Shown here piece after piece: positions 46,938 through 56,747 of a stretch of 64,000 bases of DNA. Numbering within the stretch: position 1 is the first letter of the stretch; each line of letters opens with the position of its first letter. Origin of the DNA: Ralstonia sp. NFACC01 (lineage in GTDB: Bacteria; Pseudomonadota; Gammaproteobacteria; Burkholderiales; Burkholderiaceae); NCBI RefSeq assembly GCF_900115545.1, contig NZ_FOWV01000003.1, positions 434,001 through 498,000 on the forward strand, written 5' to 3'. Below the pieces are notes generated by a model. It was not told the DNA's origin. It made no database searches and saw nothing but the letters and a program-made list of their open reading frames with translations. The position numbers and the translations under genes are program-made.

Positions 46938-47990
46938 ATGAAGCCCCAATCGCCATCGATACAACCCATGACGTTTGTTGTCGCCGTGCTGGTGGCGGTG
47001 TCGGTCGCGGGCGGGGTCTACTGGTGGCACACGTCGGTTGCATCGGACACACCTGTGGCTTCGCAACCGCAGGCGGCCAAGGGCGCATTCATCGGCAGTG
47101 TGGGCGGCGAACCATTGACGACGGCCGCGGCCGCACCCGAGTTGGCCGACACCCAGGCGCCGGACGGCCTGCACGTCGATGCGCACGGCCACCTCATCGT
47201 CGAAGCCGCTAACCGCGCGGTGTTCGACTACTTCCTCGACGTGCCCGCGTCGCTGCCCGAAGCACAGCGTGTGTCGATGGCCGAGGCGCATCTGCGCGCC
47301 AAGCTGATCACGCCGGCGCTGGCGGAGGCGCAATCGCTGTTGCAGCATTACCTGGCTTATCGCAAGGCAGCGGGTGAAAACGGCACCACCGGCCGCAACA
47401 AGCCGAGCCTCGAACAAGTCCAGCAGCGGCCGGAGCTGATCGCCACGCTGCGCCAGCAGTTGAGCGAGCGCACCGCGTTGCGCCGCCAATACCTGGGGGC
47501 GGACGTCGCCCAGGCCTGGTACGGCGATGACGACGCGATGGACGCCGCCGCACTCGACCGCCTGGTCGTGATGGCTGATCCGTCGCTCACGCCGGAGCAG
47601 CGCGCTGCCAGGATCGCCGCCATCGATGCCAACCTGCCGCCCTCGGTGCAGCAGGCGCGCCGCGATGCCTCCGCCCCGCTCAAGCTCGCCAGCGACATGG
47701 AAACGTGGACCAAACAAGGCATGAGCGAGGCCGAGATGCGCCAGCGCCTGTCAGCGCGCGGCGTGGACAGCCTCGTGGCCGACCGCCTCATCCAGGGCAA
47801 CCGCGAAGAAGCCGACTGGCGCAACCGCTACGACGCCTACACGCGCGAACGCGATCGCATCAACGCCTTTACCGGCCTTTCGGAAGCCGATCGCGCCGCG
47901 CAAATCGCGCAACTCCGTCAGCAGACCTTCACCGCCTCGAATGAGCTGTTGCGCGCACAAGCGCTCGACGGCCTGGCCCAGCGCAAATAG
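46938..47990 (+). CDS. lifO: Lipase-specific foldase (Lif)
   Basis: This 350-aa membrane-anchored periplasmic steric chaperone folds the lipase. One N-terminal helix (about residues 11-29) is followed by an Ala/Pro-rich linker. The foldase signature RAVFDYFLD (RxxFDY) is at about residue 90. The rest is a long all-helical wrap (GMSEAEMRQRLSARGVDSLV, NRYDAYTRERDRINAFTGLS). It is spaced 30 bp after the lipase gene, the normal lipase-foldase order. Confidence 0.95.
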   Translation: MKPQSPSIQPMTFVVAVLVAVSVAGGVYWWHTSVASDTPVASQPQAAKGAFIGSVGGEPLTTAAAAPELADTQAPDGLHVDAHGHLIVEAANRAVFDYFLDVPASLPEAQRVSMAEAHLRAKLITPALAEAQSLLQHYLAYRKAAGENGTTGRNKPSLEQVQQRPELIATLRQQLSERTALRRQYLGADVAQAWYGDDDAMDAAALDRLVVMADPSLTPEQRAARIAAIDANLPPSVQQARRDASAPLKLASDMETWTKQGMSEAEMRQRLSARGVDSLVADRLIQGNREEADWRNRYDAYTRERDRINAFTGLSEADRAAQIAQLRQQTFTASNELLRAQALDGLAQRK

Positions 47991-48052
47991 CGTCCAGGGG
48001 CGTAAGCCGCCGGGCACTGTAAAATCGCGGGATTGCCGAATCACGCACTCCC

Positions 48053-49804
48053 ATGAGCCAAGACAACGCCACCGCCAACGGGTCGACTGCCGCCGTCCCC
48101 ACATCCAACTTCCTGCGCCAGATCATTGATGGCGACCTCACGCAAGGCACCTACGCCAATCGCAAGGACGCCACCGGCCAGCCGATCCCGCCGGTGGTCA
48201 CGCGCTTTCCGCCGGAGCCCAATGGCTACTTGCACATTGGTCACGCCAAGAGCATCTGGGTGAACTTCGGCATGGCCAAGGATTACAACGGCCGCTGCCA
48301 CCTGCGCTTTGACGACACGAACCCCGTCAAGGAAGACACCGAATACGTCGATTCCATCATCGACGCCGTGCACTGGCTCGGCTATTCGTGGAGCGATGCC
48401 GGCGGCGAGCACCTCTATTACGCTAGCGACTACTTCGAGCAGCTCTACGGTTTTGCCGAAGTGCTGATCCAGCGCGGCGCGGCCTACGTCGACAGCCAGA
48501 GCGCCGAGCAGATCGCCGCCAACCGGGGCGATTTCACCCGCCCGGGCACGCCGTCGCCGTTCCGTGGTCGCTCGGTGGACGAAAACCTGGCGCTGTTCCG
48601 CGACATGCGCGCGGGCAAGTACAAGGACGGCGAGCACGTGCTGCGCGCCAAGATCGACATGGCCGCGCCCAACATCGTGATGCGCGATCCGGTGCTGTAC
48701 CGCATCCGCCATGCGCATCACCACCGCACCGGCGACGCATGGTGCATCTACCCGATGTACGACTTCACGCATTGCATTTCCGATGCGCTGGAGAACATCA
48801 CGCATTCGCTCTGCACGCTGGAGTTCGAGAACAACCGCCCGCTGTACGACTGGGTGCTCGACCACCTGCGCGACGCCGGCGCGCTGCCCGCGCCGTTGCC
48901 GCATCAATACGAATTCGCGCGCCTGCACCTGACATACGCCATCACCAGCAAGCGCAAGCTGCTGCAACTGGTGACGGAAAAGCGTGTCGACGGCTGGGAC
49001 GACCCGCGCATGCCGACGCTCGTTGGCATCCGCCGCCGCGGCTATACGCCGGAATCGATCCAGCTCTTCTGCGAACGCGTTGGCGTGTCCAAGGCCGACA
49101 GCTGGATCGACATGAGCATCCTGGAAGGCGCCGTGCGCGACGACCTCGATGCGCGTGCGCCGCGCTCGGTGGCCGTGCTGGACCCGGTCAAGCTCGTGCT
49201 CGACAACGTGCCGACCGATTTCAACGAGCCGTGTTCCGCACCCGTGCATCCGAAGCAGCCGGAACTCGGCCGCCGCGAATTCCCGCTCACACGCGAGCTG
49301 TGGATCGAGCGTGAGGACTTTACCGAGACGCCGCCCAAGGGCTACTTCCGCCTCTTCCCGGGCAACAAGGTGCGCCTGCGCTACGGCTATGTGATCGAAT
49401 GCATCGGCTGCGACAAGGATGCCGACGGCAACATCACCGCCGTGCACGCCAACATCATTCCGGATACGAAGAGTGGCACGCCGGGTGCTGACAGCGTGAA
49501 GGTGAAGGGCAACATCCACTGGGTGAGCGCCGCACATGCGCTGGAAGCCGAAGTGCGCCTGTACGACCGCCTGTTCAGCGACCCGCAACCGGATTCGGGC
49601 GACAAGAACTTCCTGGATGCGCTCAACCCGGACTCCAAGAAGATCGTCACGGCCTTCCTGGAGCCGACGCTGGCAACGGCCAAGGCGGAAGACCGCTTCC
49701 AGTTCGAGCGCCATGGCTATTTCGTGGCTGACCGCACCGACTCACAACCGGGCAAGCCCGTGTTCAACCGCGTGGTCGGTCTGAAGGACAGCTGGGGCAA
49801 ATAA
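48053..49804 (+). CDS. glnS: Glutaminyl-tRNA synthetase
   Basis: This is a 583-aa class I synthetase. The HIGH motif is [17 protein letters not shown] (about residues 45-60), with [17 protein letters not shown] following. The KMSKS-equivalent is [20 protein letters not shown]. The C-terminal anticodon-binding beta barrels follow from about 360. Presence of GlnRS implies direct Gln-tRNA charging. The 28-residue N-terminus before the core is modestly longer than in E. coli. Confidence 0.97.
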   Translation: MSQDNATANGSTAAVPTSNFLRQIIDGDLTQGTYANRKDATGQPIPPVVTRFPPEPNGYLHIGHAKSIWVNFGMAKDYNGRCHLRFDDTNPVKEDTEYVDSIIDAVHWLGYSWSDAGGEHLYYASDYFEQLYGFAEVLIQRGAAYVDSQSAEQIAANRGDFTRPGTPSPFRGRSVDENLALFRDMRAGKYKDGEHVLRAKIDMAAPNIVMRDPVLYRIRHAHHHRTGDAWCIYPMYDFTHCISDALENITHSLCTLEFENNRPLYDWVLDHLRDAGALPAPLPHQYEFARLHLTYAITSKRKLLQLVTEKRVDGWDDPRMPTLVGIRRRGYTPESIQLFCERVGVSKADSWIDMSILEGAVRDDLDARAPRSVAVLDPVKLVLDNVPTDFNEPCSAPVHPKQPELGRREFPLTRELWIEREDFTETPPKGYFRLFPGNKVRLRYGYVIECIGCDKDADGNITAVHANIIPDTKSGTPGADSVKVKGNIHWVSAAHALEAEVRLYDRLFSDPQPDSGDKNFLDALNPDSKKIVTAFLEPTLATAKAEDRFQFERHGYFVADRTDSQPGKPVFNRVVGLKDSWGK

Positions 49805-49848
49805 GCACGGGCCCATGCACGCCATGGGCCTCTGACAACGGAGGCATC

Positions 49849-50412
49849 ATGCGTGCATGGATCGTATTGCTGGCGGGGCTGCTTTGCGCTCCCGCCTTCG
49901 CCACATCATTTGCACCAGACCTGGCGCATACGTCCGTCTACTTCGGCGCATCGCATTTTGATCGCAGCACGATGCGCGGCCGCTTCGACAAGATCGACGG
50001 CGCCATCAACTTCGATGAAGCCAACAGCCAGGGCGGCATCGATTTCACCGTCGATGCTGCATCCGTCAACACGCGCCTGCGGGTGCTGGACGGTGTGCTG
50101 AAATCCGAGCAGTTTCTCGACGCCGCGCAGTTTCCGGTCATCCGCCTGCGCAGCGATCGCTTTGTCGTGGAAGGCAGCAAGCTTGTCGCCATCGAAGCCA
50201 AGCTGACGCTGCACGGCGTGACGCAACCTGTGCGGCTGGAGGTTCGCCGCTTCAGTTGCGGAGACGAGAAGATGCCCGGCAGCACACGCCACGTCTGCGG
50301 GGGCGATTTCCACCTCTCCATTGCCCGCAGCGCCTTCGGCATGACGCGCTTTCTGCCCGACGTGGGCGACCGCGTCGACCTCGACATCAGCGTGGAAGCC
50401 ACGCCTCAATAA
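49849..50412 (+). CDS. YceI-family periplasmic protein
   Basis: This is a 187-aa protein. The signal peptide is about 18 residues (ending AFA). The rest is a YceI lipocalin-like barrel: SVYFGASHFDRSTMRGRF, INFDEANSQGGIDFTVDAAS, FPVIRLRSDRF, LTLHGVTQPVRLEV. Members bind polyprenyl or other long-chain lipids. Two Cys (RFSCGDEK, RHVCGGDF) may form a disulfide. There is no adjacent cytochrome b561 gene, a common partner. Confidence 0.92.
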   Translation: MRAWIVLLAGLLCAPAFATSFAPDLAHTSVYFGASHFDRSTMRGRFDKIDGAINFDEANSQGGIDFTVDAASVNTRLRVLDGVLKSEQFLDAAQFPVIRLRSDRFVVEGSKLVAIEAKLTLHGVTQPVRLEVRRFSCGDEKMPGSTRHVCGGDFHLSIARSAFGMTRFLPDVGDRVDLDISVEATPQ

Positions 50413-50428
50413 ACCTCGCAATCCATCC

Positions 50429-50650
50429 ATGCCCAATATCGACTTCGCCCTGACCACCGAATACATCGAGCTGCACAAGCTGCTCAAGCTCACCGGCGTG
50501 GTGGACAGCGGCGGCGCCGGCAAGGCGGTGGTCGCCGAGGGTGCGGTCACGGTCGACGGCCGGCCGGAATTGCGCAAGACCGCCAAGATTCGCGCGGGCC
50601 AGGTGGTCATGCTCGGTGATGTGCGCATTGCCGTGCAGAGTACCGACTAG
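50429..50650 (+). CDS. S4-domain RNA-binding protein (YbcJ-like)
   Basis: This 73-aa protein is nearly all S4 domain: YIELHKLLKLTGVVDSGG, AKAVVAEGAVTVDGRPELRK-type spacing, and VMLGDVRIAV. It resembles E. coli YbcJ, thought to bind RNA or ribosomal components. It starts 16 bp after the YceI gene and is probably cotranscribed with it. Confidence 0.9.
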   Translation: MPNIDFALTTEYIELHKLLKLTGVVDSGGAGKAVVAEGAVTVDGRPELRKTAKIRAGQVVMLGDVRIAVQSTD

Positions 50651-50726
50651 CGCCTCAGGTGTTTGAAAACGCACCTTGTGCTACGGTGCGGCACCCTCAC
50701 AACCATCCACATCCAGGAGACTGACC

Positions 50727-51110
50727 ATGCCGATCGCCCTCTGGTGCGTTCTGGTGGCAGCGGTGTTGCCGATCGTGTGCGTCGGCATCGCCAAGGCCAA
50801 AGGCCCGCGGTACGACAACCGCAATCCGCGTGCATGGCTCGCACAGCAGACCGGCGTCGCGGGCCGTGCCGGAGCCGCGCAGCAGAACCACTTTGAAGCG
50901 TTTCCTTTCTTTGCGGTGGCCGTGCTGGTGGCCATCCTGGGCGGGGGCGTCATCGACCGCATCAACCTGCTGGCCATCGCGTTCATCGTGGTGCGCGTGC
51001 TGTACACGGTGTGCTATCTCGCCAACTGGGCACCGCTGCGTTCGCTGATGTGGTTTGCGGGCTTTGCGTTGTGCGTTGCGCTGTTCGTTCAACCCGCCTT
51101 CGTGCACTGA
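50727..51110 (+). CDS. MAPEG-family membrane protein
   Basis: This is a 127-aa protein with four helices. MAPEG features are the NRNPRAWLAQQTG loop and RAGAAQQNHFEAFPFFAVAVL, where the Gln/Asn-His-Phe-Glu block lines the glutathione/active-site region. The start at 50727 follows AGGAGACTGACC. A glutathione-linked detoxification role is inferred from the family; bacterial members are mostly untested. Confidence 0.9.
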   Translation: MPIALWCVLVAAVLPIVCVGIAKAKGPRYDNRNPRAWLAQQTGVAGRAGAAQQNHFEAFPFFAVAVLVAILGGGVIDRINLLAIAFIVVRVLYTVCYLANWAPLRSLMWFAGFALCVALFVQPAFVH

Positions 51111-51122
51111 ACATCCGCTCTG

Positions 51123-51161
51123 CCAACAAAAACGGCGCCCAGATGGCGCCGTTTTTGTTGG
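51123..51161. terminator. Bidirectional terminator between MAPEG and DUF3999 genes
   Basis: The 17-bp perfect arms CCAACAAAAACGGCGCC and GGCGCCGTTTTTGTTGG with a 5-nt loop give T tracts on both strands. It serves both convergent genes. Confidence 0.92.
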
Positions 51162-51171
51162 GCAATGCGGT

Positions 51172-52494
51172 TTAAGTCGATGCATCCGGCGGCACGGACG
51201 GCGCGCGGAACAACCGCCAGGCCATCCCGCCCAGCACCGCCACCGCCGCCAACAGCGTGCCCCACAGAACCCACTGGCGCTTGCGGCCGCCCGGGGGTTC
51301 TGCCGTCAGCGCGTCGGCAGGCGAATCGCTCATCGCGCCAAGCTGTGCATGCGCAATGGCGGGCGACGCACCCGCGAGCAAATCCGCGCGGGCGACCGGA
51401 TTGCCGCGCGCCACTTCCGCCACCGCCAGCGTGAACGGCACATTGCCGCGCGCCGCATACGTGACCGTGGCCGGACGCCAGCCGATCGCCAACTGCGGCG
51501 CGCCGGCACCCAGGCCGCCGCTGCGCGTGTCAACTTGCAGACGCCAATAGCGCTCCCCTGTAGCCGGCACGGTGATGGCCGCGTTTTCCTGCTCGCCCTT
51601 CCCCTCAGCGCCCGATAGCCGGAACAGACGCGCAGAGGTCACCGGCCGCCAGGGCGCCTGGGCATCGGCACGCGCATACAGCGTCGCCTGCGCGATGGTG
51701 TTGGCTTGTGGCAGATGGATCTTCACGCGCTCGACCGGGAACACTCCGCCGGTATCGAAGTAGTAATCGCCAGCGGCGGGCGTTTGCACTGGCGCCAGAC
51801 CTGAGCGCCACTGGATCGCGTTATCCGCGAGCGCGACCGGCGCACCGGCAGCCAGTTCTGCGCGCACGGCATCCGGCACAGGCGGTTTGCCTTGCCATGT
51901 CAGGCGCAGGTATTTCGCCCGCAGGCCGGTGAATTCGATGCGATCCTGCACCAGCGTGCTGCCCTGATTGGACAGACGGAACAGCGTGGCCTGGGCGACC
52001 GGGCTCCAGTGCTGCAAGTCATCGCTGGCCTGTACGCTCACACCGCTCTGGAATTCCGCAGCGGGCAACGCGACGATCAGCGCCGTCACCGTGTCACGAA
52101 GCTGGCTAAGGTCGACCACCCACGCGCGGACAGACGCCAGCGATGGCTGAGCGCCCGTTGCACGCAGCACGCCATCGGTGCCGAGCACGACACCGGCGGC
52201 ACCGGGCTTCTGCGTATCGTCGATGGGCGTGGCAAACCAGTGCACGTCGTGCAGCGTGCGCGCCTGCGGCGCCGGATCGCGCGGGATGTCGATGGTGAAC
52301 GGCACGGGCTCGCCGTCGCCATTGAGGATGCGCAGGTCGGCCAGGCTGGCCTCGTGCGCATGGGCATAGACGTCTTCGCTGAGCGTGACGGCGTAGTAAG
52401 GCGCGCCGGGCGTGCCGGTCAGCGCAAAGCGCTCGGCCCAGGCGGGGGCAGACAACAGCGACGCCGCAGCCATCGCAAGAACAACCTTCTTCAC
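51172..52494 (-). CDS. DUF3999 family protein
   Basis: This is a 440-aa envelope protein. The signal peptide is about 20 residues (ending AWA). Three or so beta-sandwich-like segments rich in Trp and Arg follow (ASLADLRILNGDGEPVPF, SDDLQHWSPVAQATLFRLS, RADAQAPWRPVTSARLFRLS), and one C-terminal membrane helix (about 408-428, WVLWGTLLAAVAVLGG). The two 'W.PV..A.LFRLS' segments are an internal repeat resembling carbohydrate-binding or F5/8-type discoidin folds. Function is unknown. The ATG overlaps the stop of the DUF2339 gene by 4 nt. Confidence 0.85.
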   Translation of the reverse strand: MKKVVLAMAAASLLSAPAWAERFALTGTPGAPYYAVTLSEDVYAHAHEASLADLRILNGDGEPVPFTIDIPRDPAPQARTLHDVHWFATPIDDTQKPGAAGVVLGTDGVLRATGAQPSLASVRAWVVDLSQLRDTVTALIVALPAAEFQSGVSVQASDDLQHWSPVAQATLFRLSNQGSTLVQDRIEFTGLRAKYLRLTWQGKPPVPDAVRAELAAGAPVALADNAIQWRSGLAPVQTPAAGDYYFDTGGVFPVERVKIHLPQANTIAQATLYARADAQAPWRPVTSARLFRLSGAEGKGEQENAAITVPATGERYWRLQVDTRSGGLGAGAPQLAIGWRPATVTYAARGNVPFTLAVAEVARGNPVARADLLAGASPAIAHAQLGAMSDSPADALTAEPPGGRKRQWVLWGTLLAAVAVLGGMAWRLFRAPSVPPDAST

Positions 52495-55352
52495 AGAACC
52501 TCCCCGGTTTCAGCTTCGGCGCTGGTTTTGGGCTTCGGCGGCAACGGCGACAGATAGCCGATCAGCAACAGCAGCACGCCAATCCCGATAAACGACACGA
52601 TGCGCTCAACACCCGTGACGCGTGACAGGTCGAACAGGAACAGCTTGACCACCGTCACGCCCAGCAGCGCCCCGCCGGTGAACCACAGCGCGCGGCTGGC
52701 GCGCCGCGTGGCAAACACCATCACCGCCAATGCCAGCACCGTCCAGAACATCGACAGCGATGCCTGCACCAGCATGGAGGCGCCCAGATCGTCCTGCGTG
52801 TAGGGCACATGCGCCCAATGGTGCAGCGTGCGCAGCAGCACCGCGTTAGCCCAGATGAACAACGTCGCGCCGATGGCGTAGCCGATCACCATCGGCTCGG
52901 GCATGAGCTTCTGCAGCGCTACGCGGCGCATCCACAGCGCGATGGCAAGGAAAACCAGCAGTTGCGCCACGTCCAGCGGGTTGAGAATCGGCAGGTAGAA
53001 CAGCGGCGCGGCATTGCCATCGCTGGCGGCGCTCGCCAGGCTCCACAGCCACAGCAGGGCAGCCAGCGGTGCAGCACCCCACAGCAGGTAGGCGCGCTCG
53101 AAGCGGGCGATGGGCCAGCGGATGCGCCAGCCTGCGCCCGCCAGCAGGGCAAGCAACGCGCCGTAGGCGTAGGCCCAGGCTGCGAAGCTCCAGGTGCCCT
53201 CGGGCACGTAGGCATCGAGGCGCCAGTAGCCTTCCGTTGCCAGTACGCCGCAGATCAGCCAGAACAGCACGGTATGCAGCGGCGCGAGGATGGTGTCCTT
53301 CACGTCGCGCTCCTGGCAGCGCAGCAGCACGAAGGTCAGCACCACGGCCGCAATCCACACCGGCCCGCCCCAGCCGGCCAGCGGTGACGGCACCCAATGC
53401 TCGATCGCAGCCAGCGAAATCAACGCGAGCACCGGCGACAACGCCAGCGCGGGCCATTCGGCCAGTGCCCAATCGAGCTTGCGACGCAGGCCGTGCGCAG
53501 CCCACGCTGTCAACATGTCGAAGGCCGCATACAGCGGAATGTCGGGCCGGTCGACTGTCTTGCTGGCGATGCGCCAGGACCAGCGGTCAATCTCGTTACT
53601 GCCGCTGCCGAGCCACCACAGCAAGCCCCACACCGACGCAACAATGCCGAGCACCGGCGCTGCCTTCAGCCACGCCCGCGCCTCCTCCTTGCCATGCAGG
53701 CGCCAGCCGCTAAACACGCCCGCCGCCGCAATCAATACCCCGCCGATATAGCGGCTATTGAGCACAGCCCAGCCGTTGTGCGGCGCCCAATCGAACACGG
53801 CATCCACGGCGAATGCTGCGCCCGCCGCAAGCTGCAGGAGCAGGCCGGCCGCCAGCGCCAGTCGACGCTGCTGGCGCACGCCCAGCCACACCACGGCGGC
53901 GCCTTCCAGCGCCCACACCGCGCTGGTGGTGCGCCCATCGAAGGCCAGCGGGATCGCCAGCGTGATAAAGATCACGCCCAGCGCGAACATCGCCTCGTAC
54001 AGCAGCCCAAGGTTCGCGCGCCTGGGCGCCAGCCAGCCCGCAATCGCCAGATAGAACGCGGCCAGCGCAGTAGCGCTCCACGCCATCGCAAACGGAATGT
54101 GGTGCACCAGCCCTGCCTGCAACCCCATCGCTACCAACGGCGTGCCGAACACCAGCGTGCCGTCAACGTAGTTCGTCAGGCTGATATGGCGGCGCAGCGC
54201 AGTCAACAGCGCAATACCCACATACATCAGGAAGAAGAGGATCAGGAACGGCTCAGTGCTCGCCAGCAACGACGGTTGGTAACGCAGCACGCCCCACGCC
54301 GTGGCAATGCCGAAGGTAAAGACGAAGCCCAGTAGATTCAGCGCTCGCCACGCCCGGAACCACGCAATGGCGAAGATGCCCGCATTCAGCAGCGCGTAAT
54401 AGCTGAACAGCGCCACATGGCTGCCCTGCCCCGTCGAGATCAGGATCGGCGCCAGGAAGCCGCCTGCACTACCGGTAAAGGCCAGCGCCGGCGCGTTCTG
54501 CTTGACGGCCAGCCCGGCGGCCAGCGCGCAGATCAGCACCAGCAGCGGAAACGCCATCCCCGGGCTCAGCAGCGGCACCAGGCGAGTGGCTGCAAACACC
54601 GTGAGATACAGCACGCCGACCCCGCCGCCCTGCAGCACGAGCGCATAGCCCGGACGCTTTTCGCGCAGGCGCCAGCCGATGCCCAGCAACACAATCGCCC
54701 CGACGGCCACACCCGCCAGGCGGAACTCAACGGGCAGCAGGCTGTTGTCCGCTGCGTACTTGAGCAGGAACGCCACACCGAAGAACAGGATCAGGATGCC
54801 GACCCGCACCACGCTGTTGCCGCCCAGCAGCCAGTCGCGGGCAGCGCCGACGGCGCGCTCGACCCAATCGGGCTCGTGCGGGGCCAAGACCGGCAAGGGT
54901 TGGGGAACAGGCTGAGGAGTCGGCTGCGGAGCCACCACCTGCGGCGCCGGCGCAGGCACGGCAGGTGTCTCCATGGGCGGTAGGGCCTCGACCACGACGG
55001 GCGGCAGTTCAACCGCAGCAGCCTCCACGTTGGCCGGCGCTGCAAACGTTCCACCTTTGATTTCAGCCATCTGCCGGCGCAGGAGCGAAACCTCGTGCTC
55101 AAGCTGCGCCACGCGCTCCTGTAACGTCGCAGGCTGTGGCGACACAGCAGCCTGGGCGGGCGCATGGCCGTGCGCGGCGCCGGCTGCGTCCGGCGCGTCG
55201 GGTGGATTTGCCCACTGCGCGCTGGCCCGCTTGTCCATGTACAAAATCAGCGATGCCAGTCCCAGACCGATCAACGCTCCAAAGAACGCCCCGACGACGC
55301 CCCCCGACAGGCCTCCGAGCAACAGACCCACGATTCCGAATATCCAACGCAT
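52491..55352 (-). CDS. DUF2339 family polytopic membrane protein
   Basis: This is a 953-aa protein. The N-terminus has glycine-rich hydrophobic helices (GLLLGGLSGGVVGAFFGAL). A coiled coil follows (about 78-100, LQERVAQLEHEVSLLRRQMA), then a Pro/Ala/Val-rich linker (about 115-165), then some 20 or more membrane helices filling residues 190-940. No catalytic motif is visible; a few acidic/Arg/Trp residues between helices recur. It could be a transporter or envelope scaffold, and the function is undescribed. The gene is coupled to DUF3999 downstream. Confidence 0.88.
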   Translation of the reverse strand: MRWIFGIVGLLLGGLSGGVVGAFFGALIGLGLASLILYMDKRASAQWANPPDAPDAAGAAHGHAPAQAAVSPQPATLQERVAQLEHEVSLLRRQMAEIKGGTFAAPANVEAAAVELPPVVVEALPPMETPAVPAPAPQVVAPQPTPQPVPQPLPVLAPHEPDWVERAVGAARDWLLGGNSVVRVGILILFFGVAFLLKYAADNSLLPVEFRLAGVAVGAIVLLGIGWRLREKRPGYALVLQGGGVGVLYLTVFAATRLVPLLSPGMAFPLLVLICALAAGLAVKQNAPALAFTGSAGGFLAPILISTGQGSHVALFSYYALLNAGIFAIAWFRAWRALNLLGFVFTFGIATAWGVLRYQPSLLASTEPFLILFFLMYVGIALLTALRRHISLTNYVDGTLVFGTPLVAMGLQAGLVHHIPFAMAWSATALAAFYLAIAGWLAPRRANLGLLYEAMFALGVIFITLAIPLAFDGRTTSAVWALEGAAVVWLGVRQQRRLALAAGLLLQLAAGAAFAVDAVFDWAPHNGWAVLNSRYIGGVLIAAAGVFSGWRLHGKEEARAWLKAAPVLGIVASVWGLLWWLGSGSNEIDRWSWRIASKTVDRPDIPLYAAFDMLTAWAAHGLRRKLDWALAEWPALALSPVLALISLAAIEHWVPSPLAGWGGPVWIAAVVLTFVLLRCQERDVKDTILAPLHTVLFWLICGVLATEGYWRLDAYVPEGTWSFAAWAYAYGALLALLAGAGWRIRWPIARFERAYLLWGAAPLAALLWLWSLASAASDGNAAPLFYLPILNPLDVAQLLVFLAIALWMRRVALQKLMPEPMVIGYAIGATLFIWANAVLLRTLHHWAHVPYTQDDLGASMLVQASLSMFWTVLALAVMVFATRRASRALWFTGGALLGVTVVKLFLFDLSRVTGVERIVSFIGIGVLLLLIGYLSPLPPKPKTSAEAETGEVL

Positions 55353-55524
55353 CGTTCTGATTGTCCTGGTTTGGATAGGAAAAACATGCGCCGACTAGCG
55401 CACGCACCGCTCATATACCGCAAACAGCCGCCGTTGGGAATGCGCCAGGCCAATGCCGTCAGCTTCACCGGCCCGTGCGACAATGCGCGCTTTGCCCAAA
55501 ACGGCCCGTCCGCCGACCACCCGC

Positions 55525-56076
55525 ATGGCCCTGAAATCCACGATCTACAAGGTCGATCTGCAGATCGCCGACATGGATCGCCACTACTACGCCAACCACG
55601 CGCTGACCGTTGCTCGCCACCCCAGCGAGAACGACGAGCGCATGATGGTGCGCGTGCTCGCCTTCGCCCGCCACGCCAGCGAAACGCTTGCCTTCACGCG
55701 TGGCCTGTCCGAGCCTGACGAACCCGAACTCTGGCAGCGTGACCTGACCGACGCCATCGAGCTGTGGATCGACCTCGGCAACCCCGACGACACTCGCATT
55801 CGCAAGGCCAGCAACCGCGCCGAACAAGTCGCCGTCTATACATATAGCGGCAACGCGAGCCGCGTGTGGTGGCAACAAATCGAGACCAAGATCACGCGCT
55901 TTGCCAACGTGTCGGTGTACGAAATCGCAGCGGACACCGTGGCCGCGCTGGCCGCCATGGTGGAACGCACCATGCGTCTGCAAGTCACCATCCAGGACGG
56001 CGACATCTGGATCGCCAACGACGCGGACAACGTCCACGTCCAGCTTGAAACGCTCAAGGCCGCAGACGCTGCCTGA
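55525..56076 (+). CDS. YaeQ family protein
   Basis: This is a 183-aa protein. The start at 55525 (MALKSTIYKVDLQIADMDR) matches the conserved YaeQ N-terminus; the open frame extends 72 bp upstream without similarity. Conserved blocks are YYANHALTVARHPSENDERM, EPELWQRDLTDAIELWIDLG and VYTYSGNASRVWWQQIE. The fold belongs to the PD-(D/E)xK nuclease superfamily with Asp/Glu/Gln/Lys residues retained (ELWIDLG, RKASNRAEQ). The cellular role is unknown; older reports of RfaH complementation are not secure. Confidence 0.92.
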   Translation: MALKSTIYKVDLQIADMDRHYYANHALTVARHPSENDERMMVRVLAFARHASETLAFTRGLSEPDEPELWQRDLTDAIELWIDLGNPDDTRIRKASNRAEQVAVYTYSGNASRVWWQQIETKITRFANVSVYEIAADTVAALAAMVERTMRLQVTIQDGDIWIANDADNVHVQLETLKAADAA

Positions 56077-56118
56077 GCTTTTTCCGCTTATCACCCACGC
56101 CACTCCACGAGGCTCATC

Positions 56119-56472
56119 ATGACCATCGAAACCACCGCAAGCGGCCTGCAATACGAAGATGTCGTCGTCGGCGACGGCGCTGAAGCCACGGCCGGCAAAT
56201 ACGTCACCGTGCACTACACCGGCTGGCTCTACGAAAACGGCCAGGCCGGCAAGAAATTCGACTCCAGCAAGGACCGTAACGACCCCTTCGCCTTCCACCT
56301 GGGCGGCGGCATGGTCATCAAGGGCTGGGACGAAGGCGTGCAAGGCATGAAGGTCGGCGGCACGCGCAAGCTGATCATTCCTGCGGCCCTGGGCTACGGC
56401 GCACGCGGCGCGGGCGGCGTGATTCCCCCGAACGCAACGTTGCTTTTCGAGGTCGATCTGCTGGAAGTCTGA
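56119..56472 (+). CDS. FKBP-type peptidyl-prolyl cis-trans isomerase
   Basis: This is a 117-aa single-domain FKBP without signal peptide, so cytosolic. Conserved features are VTVHYTGWLYENGQAGKKFD, FAFHLGGGMVIKGWDEGVQG, and the C-terminal YGARGAGGVIPPNATLLFEV. The active-site residues Tyr, Phe, Asp and Trp of FKBP12 are present. It accelerates proline isomerisation in folding. Confidence 0.96.
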   Translation: MTIETTASGLQYEDVVVGDGAEATAGKYVTVHYTGWLYENGQAGKKFDSSKDRNDPFAFHLGGGMVIKGWDEGVQGMKVGGTRKLIIPAALGYGARGAGGVIPPNATLLFEVDLLEV

Positions 56473-56535
56473 TCCTGCGCTAGAATCCGCCCCGGCTTGC
56501 GATGCGCCACACGGTGCATCGCGGCCGCGTCCCCC

Positions 56536-56611
56536 GGCGGGGTGGCAGAGTGGTCAATGCTGCGGCTTGCAAAGCCGTATAAGACGGTTCAATTCCGATC
56601 CCCCGCCTCCA
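56536..56611 (+). tRNA. tRNA-Cys (anticodon GCA)
   Basis: The acceptor stem GGCGGGG pairs with CCCCGCC, followed by T as discriminator and encoded CCA (56609-56611). The D arm is GCAG...ATGC. The anticodon stem GCGGC/GCCGT holds the loop TTGCAAA, anticodon GCA at 56569-56571. The U73 discriminator fits tRNA-Cys. The T arm is weak: GACGG/CCGAT has one A-A mismatch and one G-T pair, and one extra C (56600) lies between it and the acceptor. Confidence 0.9.
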
Positions 56612-56747
56612 GTTTTCCGGCTGCGCACGCCTCACCGTTGCGGCCGCGCCATAGTCAAACGTCCCCCGAGCCTCGCAACGCCCTGTTTCCGGGCCGTCGT
56701 CCGTCCGCCTGCGTGACCACTCGTAACGATTGCTCTATGCTTGCGAC

